The notes under the pieces: model-generated
Told to the model about the DNA's origin: nothing
Databases searched by the model: none
What the model saw: only the letters and a program-made list of their open reading frames with translations
Assembly: GCA_041946865.1 (NCBI GenBank)
Contig: JBHGBF010000129.1
Span: forward strand, 1-15,219
DNA length: 15,219 nucleotides
Reading direction: 5' to 3'
Source of the DNA: RPQK01 sp041946865
Lineage (GTDB): Bacteria; Acidobacteriota; UBA6911; RPQK01
Shown: one piece after another, positions 8,979 through 15,215 of the stretch
Position numbering within the stretch: position 1 is the stretch's first letter
Layout: each line of letters starts with the position of its first letter
Program-made: the position numbers and the translations under genes

Positions 8979-9197
8979 TCAGACGTTAGCCCGCTCTATC
9001 TTGAAGCCGATTTCGAGAGTGACCTGAAACTCCACCTGGCCGCCCTCAAGGACGGCACCGCGCTGTTCCATCACCTCAAACCACGCCAGACCGTGCAAGG
9101 TCTTTCCGGCCTCTTCTATCGCGTTCCTGATCGCCTGCTCGTAACTCTCTCTGGACACCCCCACAAGCCGAATCTTCTTGTAGACCCTCTCCGACAT
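8979..9197 (-). CDS. Dodecin family flavin-binding protein
   Basis: This 72-residue protein matches the small dodecin fold, which forms hollow dodecamers that bind FMN or riboflavin pairs and are thought to store flavin or quench its photochemistry. The diagnostic pattern is present: VYKKIRLVGVS at the start, the helix SYEQAIRNAIEEA, Trp39 in LAWFEVMEQRG (the position of the flavin-stacking tryptophan known from archaeal and Thermus dodecins), and EFQVTLEIGFKIE at the end. Length is normal for the family (about 65-72). The start is fixed by an excellent Shine-Dalgarno. It is 70 bases downstream of the cytochrome gene on the same strand and probably has its own promoter. Ligand preference between FMN and riboflavin cannot be stated. 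Confidence 0.93.
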   Translation of the reverse strand: MSERVYKKIRLVGVSRESYEQAIRNAIEEAGKTLHGLAWFEVMEQRGAVLEGGQVEFQVTLEIGFKIERANV

Positions 9198-9230
9198 GAT
9201 GATCCTCCTTAGGAAGTCCTATCTATCATA
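9198..9230 (-). promoter_or_regulatory. Dodecin Shine-Dalgarno and candidate -10 box
   Basis: Reading the minus strand, TAAGGAGG occupies about 9211-9204, seven bases before the dodecin ATG: a near-perfect ribosome site and the strongest in the window. TATGAT (9230-9225) lies about 27 bases upstream of the ATG and matches five of six -10 positions. No good -35 is seen. This would give a leader of about 20 bases and suggests expression independent of the redox operon. Confidence 0.5.
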
Positions 9231-9267
9231 CATGACAGAAGATAGCGAACGTAATCGAGGACGGTCG

Positions 9268-10335
9268 TCACTCCTCGCCTGCCGCCGCGGCTTCGTTCTT
9301 CTTGGGCACGCCGTCCGGATGGCAGTCAGCACAGGCAACGAAGTGGATATTGTGCCGGCTCTCGGGAGATTTGAAGCTGGTATCCATTATTGCGACGTCA
9401 AGCCCGCAGTTGGACAGCCGCGGATGACAGGACGCGCACGAATGCCGGGCATCGAGCGAATGCATGGCATGACAGCTTAAGCAGCTGAGCCCCTCGTGCA
9501 CGCCTCGGGGGGTGCGGTCATCACCCGCGCCGGCCTTCTGAAATGCGACAGACGCATGGCACTGAAAACAGACGCGCTGGCGCGGATCGGGGGCCACGAC
9601 CAGCGCCCGCTCGACCTCCTTGAGAGCGGGTGCAGGGAGGATGGCCGCCTCAAAATGCCGCCCTTCGCGCCGATCGTAGAAGCTGAGGCGCGGGAGCCGG
9701 GACGGGCGATCGGCCGCAATCGTCTTGGGGTTACTGTAATCGGGGCGACTGGCGACGCCCCCTTTGACGTGGATCTCATGACAGGCCAGGCACGGTATGA
9801 CAGGCCTCGATGCCTGACCGGGGTCCAGCATTTTCCACGGTCCCTGGACGCTGATCGGAGCCACGAGAGCCTCTATCGTCTTCTCATAGAACATGCCGTG
9901 ACAGCGGAGGCAGTCGGAATTGAGCTGTTGTGTCTGGTTATGTCCGGGGTGGAGGAAGATATCGGAATAGCGCGCCGAATGGCCGCTTGACGTCCAATCT
10001 GCAAATTCACGTTCATGGCATGCCTTGCAGCGGTTCATCGTCTGGACAATCTGTTCTTCGGTCAGGCGCAGATCGTCATGCGGCTGATCTGAATAGTGAG
10101 TCGCCAGGCGGCGCGAATTTTCCCACAGGCTGTGGAAACCATTGCTCAAGACGCTTCCGTGGCAAGCGTCACACTTGATGTCCCGATGCGGGGAGCGTGT
10201 CCACAGATCGTGGGCCGGGCGTATCTCGTGGCATTTCACGCAAGTCGCGTCCGGCCGCGCCAGGTGCCAGTAAGAACCGAAGCTGACGGCCATAAGCGCC
10301 AGGACCAGCAATGCCAGGTAGGCAAGTTTACGCAT
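9268..10335 (-). CDS. Membrane-anchored nonahaem c-type cytochrome
   Basis: This 355-residue protein has an N-terminal hydrophobic segment (about 5-21) that would serve as an uncleaved anchor or a Sec signal, then nine CxxCH haem-attachment motifs starting at residues 32, 55, 103, 142, 182, 256, 285, 300 and 335. It should carry nine covalent haems on the outer face of the membrane. The first pair, with PDATCVKCH and SPHRDIKCDACH, recalls the NapC/NirT/NrfH quinol-dehydrogenase type, and the third region has the W..SGH pattern seen in other multihaem cytochromes. The start ATG at 10335 immediately precedes the signal segment; an open frame extends 26 codons further but adds nothing typical and overlaps the previous gene. 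It lies 23 bases after the GMC gene, so it is probably the electron acceptor of that dehydrogenase. The precise cytochrome family is not recognised. Confidence 0.88.
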   Translation of the reverse strand: MRKLAYLALLVLALMAVSFGSYWHLARPDATCVKCHEIRPAHDLWTRSPHRDIKCDACHGSVLSNGFHSLWENSRRLATHYSDQPHDDLRLTEEQIVQTMNRCKACHEREFADWTSSGHSARYSDIFLHPGHNQTQQLNSDCLRCHGMFYEKTIEALVAPISVQGPWKMLDPGQASRPVIPCLACHEIHVKGGVASRPDYSNPKTIAADRPSRLPRLSFYDRREGRHFEAAILPAPALKEVERALVVAPDPRQRVCFQCHASVAFQKAGAGDDRTPRGVHEGLSCLSCHAMHSLDARHSCASCHPRLSNCGLDVAIMDTSFKSPESRHNIHFVACADCHPDGVPKKNEAAAAGEE

Positions 10336-10358
10336 GAATGATTGACACTCCCAAACAC

Positions 10359-12017
10359 TCAGGACTTGAACCGGGTCCCTTTCCACTGCGTCTTGATGTA
10401 GCCGGCGACCCAATAGCCCAAGGCCATGATGGTCAATGCCGGATTGAAGCCCCCGTTCGTCACGTGGAGGCTTCCGTCGGCGACGAACAGGTTGTCAATC
10501 TCGTGAACCTGGCCGTATCGATTGGTCACCGAAGTCTTCGGATCGTTTCCCATGCGGCAGGTCCCGGCCTGGTGCTGCCCGCCGCTGAGGCCCCGGCCCG
10601 GAACGCGTTGCCATGTCTTGATCGCGCCGGCGGCCTTCAGCCATTCCTCAGCCCGAGCTGCCATGTACCTGCCAACTTCAACATCGTGCGGATGGCGACG
10701 GCCGGACAGCTTTGCCACAGGGATACCCCAGTAATCGCAAACGCCCGGCTCGACCTCGACACGAGCCTCGAAAACCGGCATTTCCTGGACAGGTCCTTGA
10801 ACGCCGGCATGGCGTCGGAACCAGCTGCGCTGAAAATCCTTGTGCGCCCGGCCCCACCGCGCGCTCCCCGGCTCATGACGGTTCGCGAACAGGTAAGGAA
10901 GCCGGATAAACTCGTTAGCCAGCATCGATCCGCCGGCGAGTCCCGGCGGGAGCCGGTGGTTGTAATCGCAGACAGCAATACAGGCGCCCGGCCCGACATC
11001 GTCGTAAACGTCACTGGCAAAAAGCCCGTACGCGCCTGAATAGGCGTGGCCCTGCAGGTTCCGGCCGACCCAATCGTTCCTGTTGCCCAAGCCGTTCGGA
11101 AACAATCGGGACCTGGAGTTGAGCAGGAGCCTGGGAGTCTCTGTCGCGCAACAAGACAGCACAATCAGGTCAGCCGTCTGGATCTGTTCGCGGTCCTGCC
11201 CATCGAAGTACCTGACCGCGCGCGCACGACCACGATCATCGGTCAGGATCTCGGCCGCAACAGATTCCGTTCGCAACTCGCACTGGCCCGTTCGCAGCGC
11301 CGCAGGGATAACGGTGTTATGAGTCCCGCATTTCGCATTGACTTCACAGGCAAACCCCACGCAATAGCGGCAGTGTACGCAGGCCGGCCTGCCATCGTAC
11401 GGGACGGTATTGCGCAACATCGGGATAGGAAAAGGGTGAAGGTCCAGCCCGATTGCCGCCTTTTCCAGTATCCGGCCTTCCAGAGTGTAAGGATGCGGCG
11501 GCATCGGGTAAGGCTTGCGCCGCGGCGAGGCGAAAGGATTCAAACTCGCGTCGCCGGAAACACCGATTTCCCATTCTGCTTTCTCGTAGCAGGGTTCCAG
11601 GTCGGCGTAGGCGATCGGCCAGTCCTCGAGAGTCGATCCTTCAGGGGCGCCGTAGATCGACCGCATCCTGAAGTCCTGCTCCATGAAACGCCAGGCCATG
11701 GCGCCGTAACTCACGGTTCCGGAGCCGACGCAGGCTGCGTTGTTGTTGTAGGCGTCCTCGCTCGGCAACACGATCCGCCAGCGGCCGGCGGAATCCTGCA
11801 CGACCCGGCGGTGGCGCCTGTCATCGGGACCAAAGGCGTTGCCGAGCACCGTGGTTCTCTGGCTGATCAGCTCGTCGTGATCGTGATCCTCAAAGCGGGC
11901 CCAGCCGCCCCGTTCGAGCAGGACCACCGTCAGTCCGGCTTCCGCAAGCTCCTTGGCGACGATCCCGCCCCCGGCACCCGCTCCGATCACCACTGCATTC
12001 ACGTGCTTTAAAGCCAT
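10359..12017 (-). CDS. GMC-family FAD-dependent dehydrogenase, large subunit
   Basis: This 552-residue flavoprotein resembles the catalytic subunit of membrane-bound gluconate, glucose or fructose dehydrogenases and would oxidise an alcohol or sugar, passing electrons to a cytochrome rather than to oxygen. The FAD-binding Rossmann motif VVIGAGAGGG lies at 9-18, with an acidic end of strand two (LLERGG). The C-terminal catalytic motifs are HQAGTCRMG (His482) and NGGFNPALT (Asn525), the usual His-Asn pair. A row of cysteines at 213, 216, 219, 224 and 230 corresponds in position to the 3Fe-4S cysteines known from bacterial FAD-glucose dehydrogenase. There is no signal peptide, so export would depend on the Tat-targeted subunit encoded upstream. 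An in-frame TGA two codons before the ATG at 12017 rules out a longer start; no Shine-Dalgarno is close. The substrate is not predictable. Confidence 0.92.
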   Translation of the reverse strand: MALKHVNAVVIGAGAGGGIVAKELAEAGLTVVLLERGGWARFEDHDHDELISQRTTVLGNAFGPDDRRHRRVVQDSAGRWRIVLPSEDAYNNNAACVGSGTVSYGAMAWRFMEQDFRMRSIYGAPEGSTLEDWPIAYADLEPCYEKAEWEIGVSGDASLNPFASPRRKPYPMPPHPYTLEGRILEKAAIGLDLHPFPIPMLRNTVPYDGRPACVHCRYCVGFACEVNAKCGTHNTVIPAALRTGQCELRTESVAAEILTDDRGRARAVRYFDGQDREQIQTADLIVLSCCATETPRLLLNSRSRLFPNGLGNRNDWVGRNLQGHAYSGAYGLFASDVYDDVGPGACIAVCDYNHRLPPGLAGGSMLANEFIRLPYLFANRHEPGSARWGRAHKDFQRSWFRRHAGVQGPVQEMPVFEARVEVEPGVCDYWGIPVAKLSGRRHPHDVEVGRYMAARAEEWLKAAGAIKTWQRVPGRGLSGGQHQAGTCRMGNDPKTSVTNRYGQVHEIDNLFVADGSLHVTNGGFNPALTIMALGYWVAGYIKTQWKGTRFKS

Positions 12018-12134
12018 GATTCACGCGCCGCCAACGGATCATGAACCCGACGCGCCGGCGGGCGCCGCCTCCCTTAGAAGCCGCCCGGCCCGCCTGTTCG
12101 TCTGATTCGCGTGATCTGTTGCCTGCTCCTGCCC

Positions 12135-12647
12135 TTACGAATACCGGTTTTGCCCGATGATCTGGGGATAATCGAGGCCCAGCATCCGGTAGCTCACGTA
12201 ATCCTTGTTGCCTCCATGCCGGGGACTTCCGTAAAAACCCTGCATGCAGTGATCGCGGATCATCTCGAAGAACCGGGCGGACGGGCCCGACTCGAGCGCC
12301 TGAAGCACTCTGGTTTGCTGATTCCAGCTCAACTGGGCGAAGTTCTTCCCGTACATCGAAGCGCACGTTTGCTCGACCGCTACGAGACCTTCCCGATAGT
12401 CGCGCTGGAACCGCTGGTAGGGTCCCGCCAACTGCTTGTCGATGAAATAGACGACTCCGGCATCAATGGCCCCCGGGTCCTGATCGCGGGGAATAATCTG
12501 ATCACTGATTAGATTGACGAGCTCGGCCTCTGTCTGAGTCAGGAATCGCCACGGCCGCGGCGCTTTCCCGCATGAAAGCAACGCGGAGGCAGCGCCTGCC
12601 GCCGCCACGCCCTTCACAAACACCCGCCTGTTCACCCTCCCCTTCAT
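12135..12647 (-). CDS. Gluconate 2-dehydrogenase subunit 3 family protein, Tat lipoprotein
   Basis: This 170-residue protein is the small subunit that accompanies GMC dehydrogenases. It begins with a twin-arginine signal, NRRVFVKG (Arg7-Arg8), then an Ala-rich hydrophobic stretch ending in a lipobox LLSC (23-26), so it is probably exported folded and lipid-anchored at Cys26. The mature part shows the family pattern FLTQTEAELVNLISDQIIP, then DPGAIDAGVVYFID, and a C-terminal HCMQGFYGSPRHGG followed by MLGLDYP. In characterised relatives this subunit guides its signal-less flavoprotein partner through Tat. The ATG at 12647 was chosen because it sits directly before the Tat signal; an earlier in-frame ATG at 12686 would add 13 residues encoded by a tandem repeat. 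The GMC gene follows after 117 bases, which is long for an operon but probably still co-transcribed. Confidence 0.88.
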   Translation of the reverse strand: MKGRVNRRVFVKGVAAAGAASALLSCGKAPRPWRFLTQTEAELVNLISDQIIPRDQDPGAIDAGVVYFIDKQLAGPYQRFQRDYREGLVAVEQTCASMYGKNFAQLSWNQQTRVLQALESGPSARFFEMIRDHCMQGFYGSPRHGGNKDYVSYRMLGLDYPQIIGQNRYS

Positions 12648-12674
12648 CCCTTCGCCCCTTCGTCCCTTCGTCCC
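12643..12674. repeat. Octamer tandem repeat, four copies of TTCRYCCC
   Basis: TTCATCCC, TTCGCCCC, TTCGTCCC and TTCGTCCC follow one another without a gap on the plus strand; on the minus strand this is a GGGACGAA purine-rich array. The copy nearest the gene contains the ATG start codon of the gluconate-dehydrogenase-subunit-3 gene, and the neighbouring copies supply its GAAGGGG ribosome-site-like sequence. A change in copy number would alter the 5' leader rather than the mature protein. Confidence 0.8.
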
Positions 12675-12812
12675 TGGTCTTCCCACGCACCCGCCGCGCT
12701 TCGCAAAAGACGCTGCGCTTGCGGCTCTGTGGCGCCTTCGGAGCCCCGATGCGCTGCCCTTCCGCTGACGGCCCGCTGGAAAGCGCCGGGCTTGCGGAGC
12801 TGTGGGGCTTTG
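12675..12812. other. Spacer with imperfect internal duplication, no gene
   Basis: This 138-base stretch between the two tandem repeats has no supported gene. It contains an imperfect direct repeat: 12715-12738 and 12788-12811 agree at 19 of 24 positions (shared core CTTGCGG..CTGTGG.GC). It also holds a 20-base segment (about 12701-12720) whose complement agrees at 18 of 20 positions with 8909-8928. It looks like a dispersed intergenic element rather than a promoter region. No T-run terminator is visible after the flotillin gene. Confidence 0.45.
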
Positions 12813-12840
12813 CCTTCATCCTTCATCCTTCATCCTTCCC
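12813..12840. repeat. Heptamer tandem repeat, CCTTCAT
   Basis: Three perfect copies of CCTTCAT (12813-12833) are followed by a degenerate fourth, CCTTCCC. On the minus strand this reads ATGAAGG repeated. The array contains the TGA stop codon of the flotillin gene and encodes the last residues of its GKDEG tail, so repeat slippage could change the protein's extreme C-terminus. Confidence 0.85.
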
Positions 12841-14415
12841 TTCGCCCCTTCGAACCTCCGCCACGGTCTTGGCCATTGTCTCGGCCACTGCCTGGCCGGC
12901 CGAAGCAGCATTCGTTACGCCGAGCTGAGCGGCAAGGTTGGGGATATTGATGCCGAGGGCTTCCAGCTGCTGAAGCAGGTTGAAAATCAGGGTAGGCGTC
13001 GTCGAGGCGAACTTGTTCACGCCGCTCTGTCCATTGCCTCCGCCCTGCTCGATCACGACGACTTTGTCGATGCTTCCCAGGGGCTGGGCGACGGCGCCGA
13101 AGACCGGCGCCGAGGCGGAAATGATCGCCGGCAGCTTCTCCAGAATCGTCTGCAGTTTCGCGGCTTCGTTGAATTGTTTCCAGGATTCGGCTTTCTTGAG
13201 AATGGCTGCGGCCTCGGCCAAACCTTGCGCCTCGATGGCTCGCGCTTGCGCCAGGCCGATGGCCTCTACCTTTGCGGCTTCGGCCCGGCCTTCGGCCTCG
13301 ATCGCAGCTGCCCGGCCCAAGCCCTCCTTGCGCAGCCGTTCCTGATCAGCCTCGGCGATCGCGATCAAAGCGGACTTCCTGCCCTCGGCCTCGAGAATCG
13401 CCGCTTGTTTCAAGGCCTCTGCCCGCAGGATGCTGGCCGTTCGTTCAGCATCGGCCGGCTTGACCACGGTCGCCTCCAACTCCCTTTCACGCCGTTTGAT
13501 CTCTTCATCCTGGACGAAGATCTGCTCGGACGTCCGGATCTTGTCGACTCGGACTTCTTCGGCGATGACCGCCTGCCGGGCCTTGGCGGAAGAGAGCGGC
13601 CCCGCCTGGGCCGCCGTCGCGCGCTGGGTTTCGATCTCGGCCTGGTACTGTGCCCGTTTGATCTCCAGGTCCCGCTGGGCACAAGCGATATTAGCCTCCG
13701 AATCGAGCTTGACCTTCTCTCCCTCCTGGAGGGCTAAAGACGATTTGATCTTGGCGTCTCGTTGCGCTTCGGCCTCTCCGATTTCCGCATCCCGCTTCAC
13801 TTCGGCCGTGCGCCGCTTGCCGAGAGCATCGAGGTAACCCTCGTCGTCGCTGATCTCCTGGATCGTGAGGACGTCCACCCCGATCCCCATCCGTTCCAGA
13901 TCGGTCGCGGCTTCCGTCGTGAGCTTCTGCGCAAAACTCTGGCGGTCGTTATTGATTTCCTCGACCGTCAGTGTACCGAGTATGGCCCGCAAGTGACCTT
14001 CCAGCGTCTGGAAGATGACTTTTTCGACTTCCTGGGGTGACATCCCCAGGAACCTCTCGGCTGCCGCCTGGAGGGAGACATCATCGCCCTTGATTTTCAC
14101 GTTGGCGACCGCTTTGACGGAAACCGGCACGCCCTTGAGTGTGTACGCCCGCTTGATTTCGAGCGGAATCGTCATCACGTTCAGCGACAGATAGTCGACT
14201 TTTTCAAGAAGAGGCAGACGCAGGGCGGCGCCGCCTTTGATCAGTCGGTATCCGACCACCCGGCCGTCCGCCAGCTTGCGCCTTCGCCCGCTGAATACGG
14301 CTGCCGAGTTGGGCGGAACCTTGATGTAGTTCCGACTGAAAAGTCCCAGCACAATGAAAAACGCCAGGACAATAAAAAGCACGACCACCGGAGTCAAAAG
14401 TGCGCTTAGAGACAT
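12823..14415 (-). CDS. floT: Flotillin-like SPFH membrane scaffold protein
   Basis: This 530-residue protein is a bacterial flotillin, a scaffold of ordered membrane microdomains that helps membrane protein complexes assemble. A single N-terminal membrane segment (about 5-27) is followed by the SPFH/PHB domain (about 28-200) and a long helical region rich in Glu-Ala repeats (about 200-410), with AAAIEAEGRAEAAKVEA as a clear example. The C-terminal oligomerisation part includes GSIDKVVVIEQGGG, typical of flotillins. The length matches FloT/YuaG (about 510) and not the shorter FloA. The start ATG at 14415 has the Shine-Dalgarno AAGGGAGA (14428-14421). The nfeD gene ends 15 bases upstream, matching the yuaF-floT arrangement of Bacillus. 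The last residues and the stop codon lie in a heptamer tandem repeat, so the GKDEG tail is probably not conserved. Confidence 0.93.
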   Translation of the reverse strand: MSLSALLTPVVVLFIVLAFFIVLGLFSRNYIKVPPNSAAVFSGRRRKLADGRVVGYRLIKGGAALRLPLLEKVDYLSLNVMTIPLEIKRAYTLKGVPVSVKAVANVKIKGDDVSLQAAAERFLGMSPQEVEKVIFQTLEGHLRAILGTLTVEEINNDRQSFAQKLTTEAATDLERMGIGVDVLTIQEISDDEGYLDALGKRRTAEVKRDAEIGEAEAQRDAKIKSSLALQEGEKVKLDSEANIACAQRDLEIKRAQYQAEIETQRATAAQAGPLSSAKARQAVIAEEVRVDKIRTSEQIFVQDEEIKRRERELEATVVKPADAERTASILRAEALKQAAILEAEGRKSALIAIAEADQERLRKEGLGRAAAIEAEGRAEAAKVEAIGLAQARAIEAQGLAEAAAILKKAESWKQFNEAAKLQTILEKLPAIISASAPVFGAVAQPLGSIDKVVVIEQGGGNGQSGVNKFASTTPTLIFNLLQQLEALGINIPNLAAQLGVTNAASAGQAVAETMAKTVAEVRRGEGKDEG

Positions 14416-14420
14416 TGTGA

Positions 14421-14428
14421 TCTCCCTT
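14421..14428 (-). promoter_or_regulatory. Ribosome binding site of the flotillin gene
   Basis: On the minus strand, AAGGGAGA lies five bases before the ATG at 14415 and three bases after the nfeD stop codon. The tight placement suggests that flotillin translation follows NfeD translation on one transcript. Confidence 0.6.
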
Positions 14429-14430
14429 GC

Positions 14431-15027
14431 TTAGGAGGATTGCTTGCCCGACGTTTCCTGAGCCTGGGTGTCTTTGGCAAGCGGAGTGACGATCACCGAT
14501 TCCCCGATCAGCTCTTCGATCCGCACCAGGGAGTTAAAGGGGATGGGCGAGCCATCACGGGAACGCGCCGTCTTCTCGATGACTTCGTTGCCCAGCAGGC
14601 AACGAATCTGCCCGATATTCCCAGCCGGTATGGCGACAGTCACCTGGGCAGTCCGGCCTATCAAATCCGAAACCTGAATCATGCTCGAGGCCTGCTGCGA
14701 GAAGAGAAAGCGGGCAAAGAAATAGACCGGGGTGGCAAGCAGAACTCCGCCTCCGAAGCCCATCAGCGAGCTGGCAAAAATCGTGTAGCCGCGAGAGACC
14801 GCGATTGCTCCTATCCCGCCAAAGGCCGTGACAAAGACACTCAGAACCCGCGAGCTGAAGAAGCCGGGCCCGCCATGACCGAAATCGTGGTCCCAGTCGT
14901 GGTCAAAATCACCGAACAGGTCGAAGACTTCCCCGAAGACGAGAGAAATGAGGAGGAACAGAAAACCGACGCCCGCAATGCCGAGGAATATCGTCATTGC
15001 GCTGATTTGCGACAGTATTTCCCACAC
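14431..15027 (-). CDS. NfeD-family membrane protein (flotillin partner)
   Basis: This 198-residue protein fits the NfeD1b/YuaF type: three or so N-terminal membrane segments (about 11-36, 59-78 and 83-108) and a C-terminal soluble OB-fold domain (about 118-183) with DLIGRTAQVTVAIPAGNIG and ESVIVTPLA. Such proteins lie next to flotillin genes and act in the same membrane domains. The loop after the first membrane segment is rich in Asp and His (residues 40-51: D, D, H, D, D, H, D and H within twelve residues). The longest start is a GTG at 15027, seven bases after a TATAAT; an ATG at 14997 (residue 11) is the alternative and would still keep all membrane segments. Neither start has a good ribosome site. 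It is the first gene of a two-gene unit with flotillin. Confidence 0.85.
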   Translation of the reverse strand: MWEILSQISAMTIFLGIAGVGFLFLLISLVFGEVFDLFGDFDHDWDHDFGHGGPGFFSSRVLSVFVTAFGGIGAIAVSRGYTIFASSLMGFGGGVLLATPVYFFARFLFSQQASSMIQVSDLIGRTAQVTVAIPAGNIGQIRCLLGNEVIEKTARSRDGSPIPFNSLVRIEELIGESVIVTPLAKDTQAQETSGKQSS

Positions 15028-15034
15028 GCAGCGG

Positions 15035-15040
15035 ATTATA
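15035..15040 (-). promoter_or_regulatory. Candidate -10 box of the nfeD-flotillin unit
   Basis: A perfect TATAAT reads on the minus strand, with seven bases between it and the GTG at 15027, so transcription should begin at or next to that start codon. No convincing -35 is seen at 15-19 bases spacing. If the ATG at 14997 is used instead, the leader would be about 30 bases without a Shine-Dalgarno. Confidence 0.45.
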
Positions 15041-15179
15041 GCATTGGATCAAGCTCTCTTGGCGGAGAACCATTCGCCGGTTTTCCGGCTACTCTGTGTC
15101 GGCCTTTCAGGCCCTGGACTTTGGCGAAAATAAACAGATTTGTGAACGTTTTTTACGCCAAAGGCGTTAGGCAAGACAG
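15041..15179. other. Intergenic stretch with small hairpins
   Basis: There is no supported gene here. It contains GCCGG-TTTT-CCGGC (15076-15089), GGCCT-TTC-AGGCC (15101-15113) and ACGCC-AAA-GGCGT (15155-15167). The T run at 15149-15154 precedes the last hairpin instead of following it, so it is not a terminator for the plus strand, and on the minus strand it reads as an A run. Confidence 0.5.
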
Positions 15180-15215
15180 CCCAGGGTTGGCGCGCAGTTG
15201 AGCGCCTACCCTGGG
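15180..15215. repeat. 36-base palindrome, possible REP-like element
   Basis: CCCAGGGT at 15180-15187 pairs perfectly with ACCCTGGG at 15208-15215. After one T-T mismatch the stem continues with GGCGC (15189-15193) and GCGCC (15202-15206), and the loop is the eight bases GCAGTTGA. This makes a 14-position stem with one mismatch, the strongest hairpin in the window. No T run follows before the window ends. The form resembles dispersed palindromes that I recall from acidobacterial and planctomycete intergenic DNA; that resemblance is from memory only. Confidence 0.65.

Noticed and set aside
11046..12011. A 321-codon open frame on the plus strand opposite the GMC gene
   Set aside because: No recognisable motif, and it lies fully within a well-supported minus-strand GMC dehydrogenase. 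High G+C codon bias produces such shadows.
12643..12840. Short repeats as a CRISPR array
   Set aside because: Unit lengths are seven and eight bases without spacers, so these are tandem microsatellites, not CRISPR.
12802..13737. A 311-codon open frame on the plus strand opposite flotillin
   Set aside because: It is a mirror of the Glu-Ala repeat coding region of flotillin; the protein is low-complexity, and the minus-strand product is a clear family member.
15149..15167. T run plus ACGCC-AAA-GGCGT hairpin as a terminator
   Set aside because: The T run precedes the hairpin on the plus strand and becomes an A run on the minus strand, the wrong arrangement for an intrinsic terminator in either direction.
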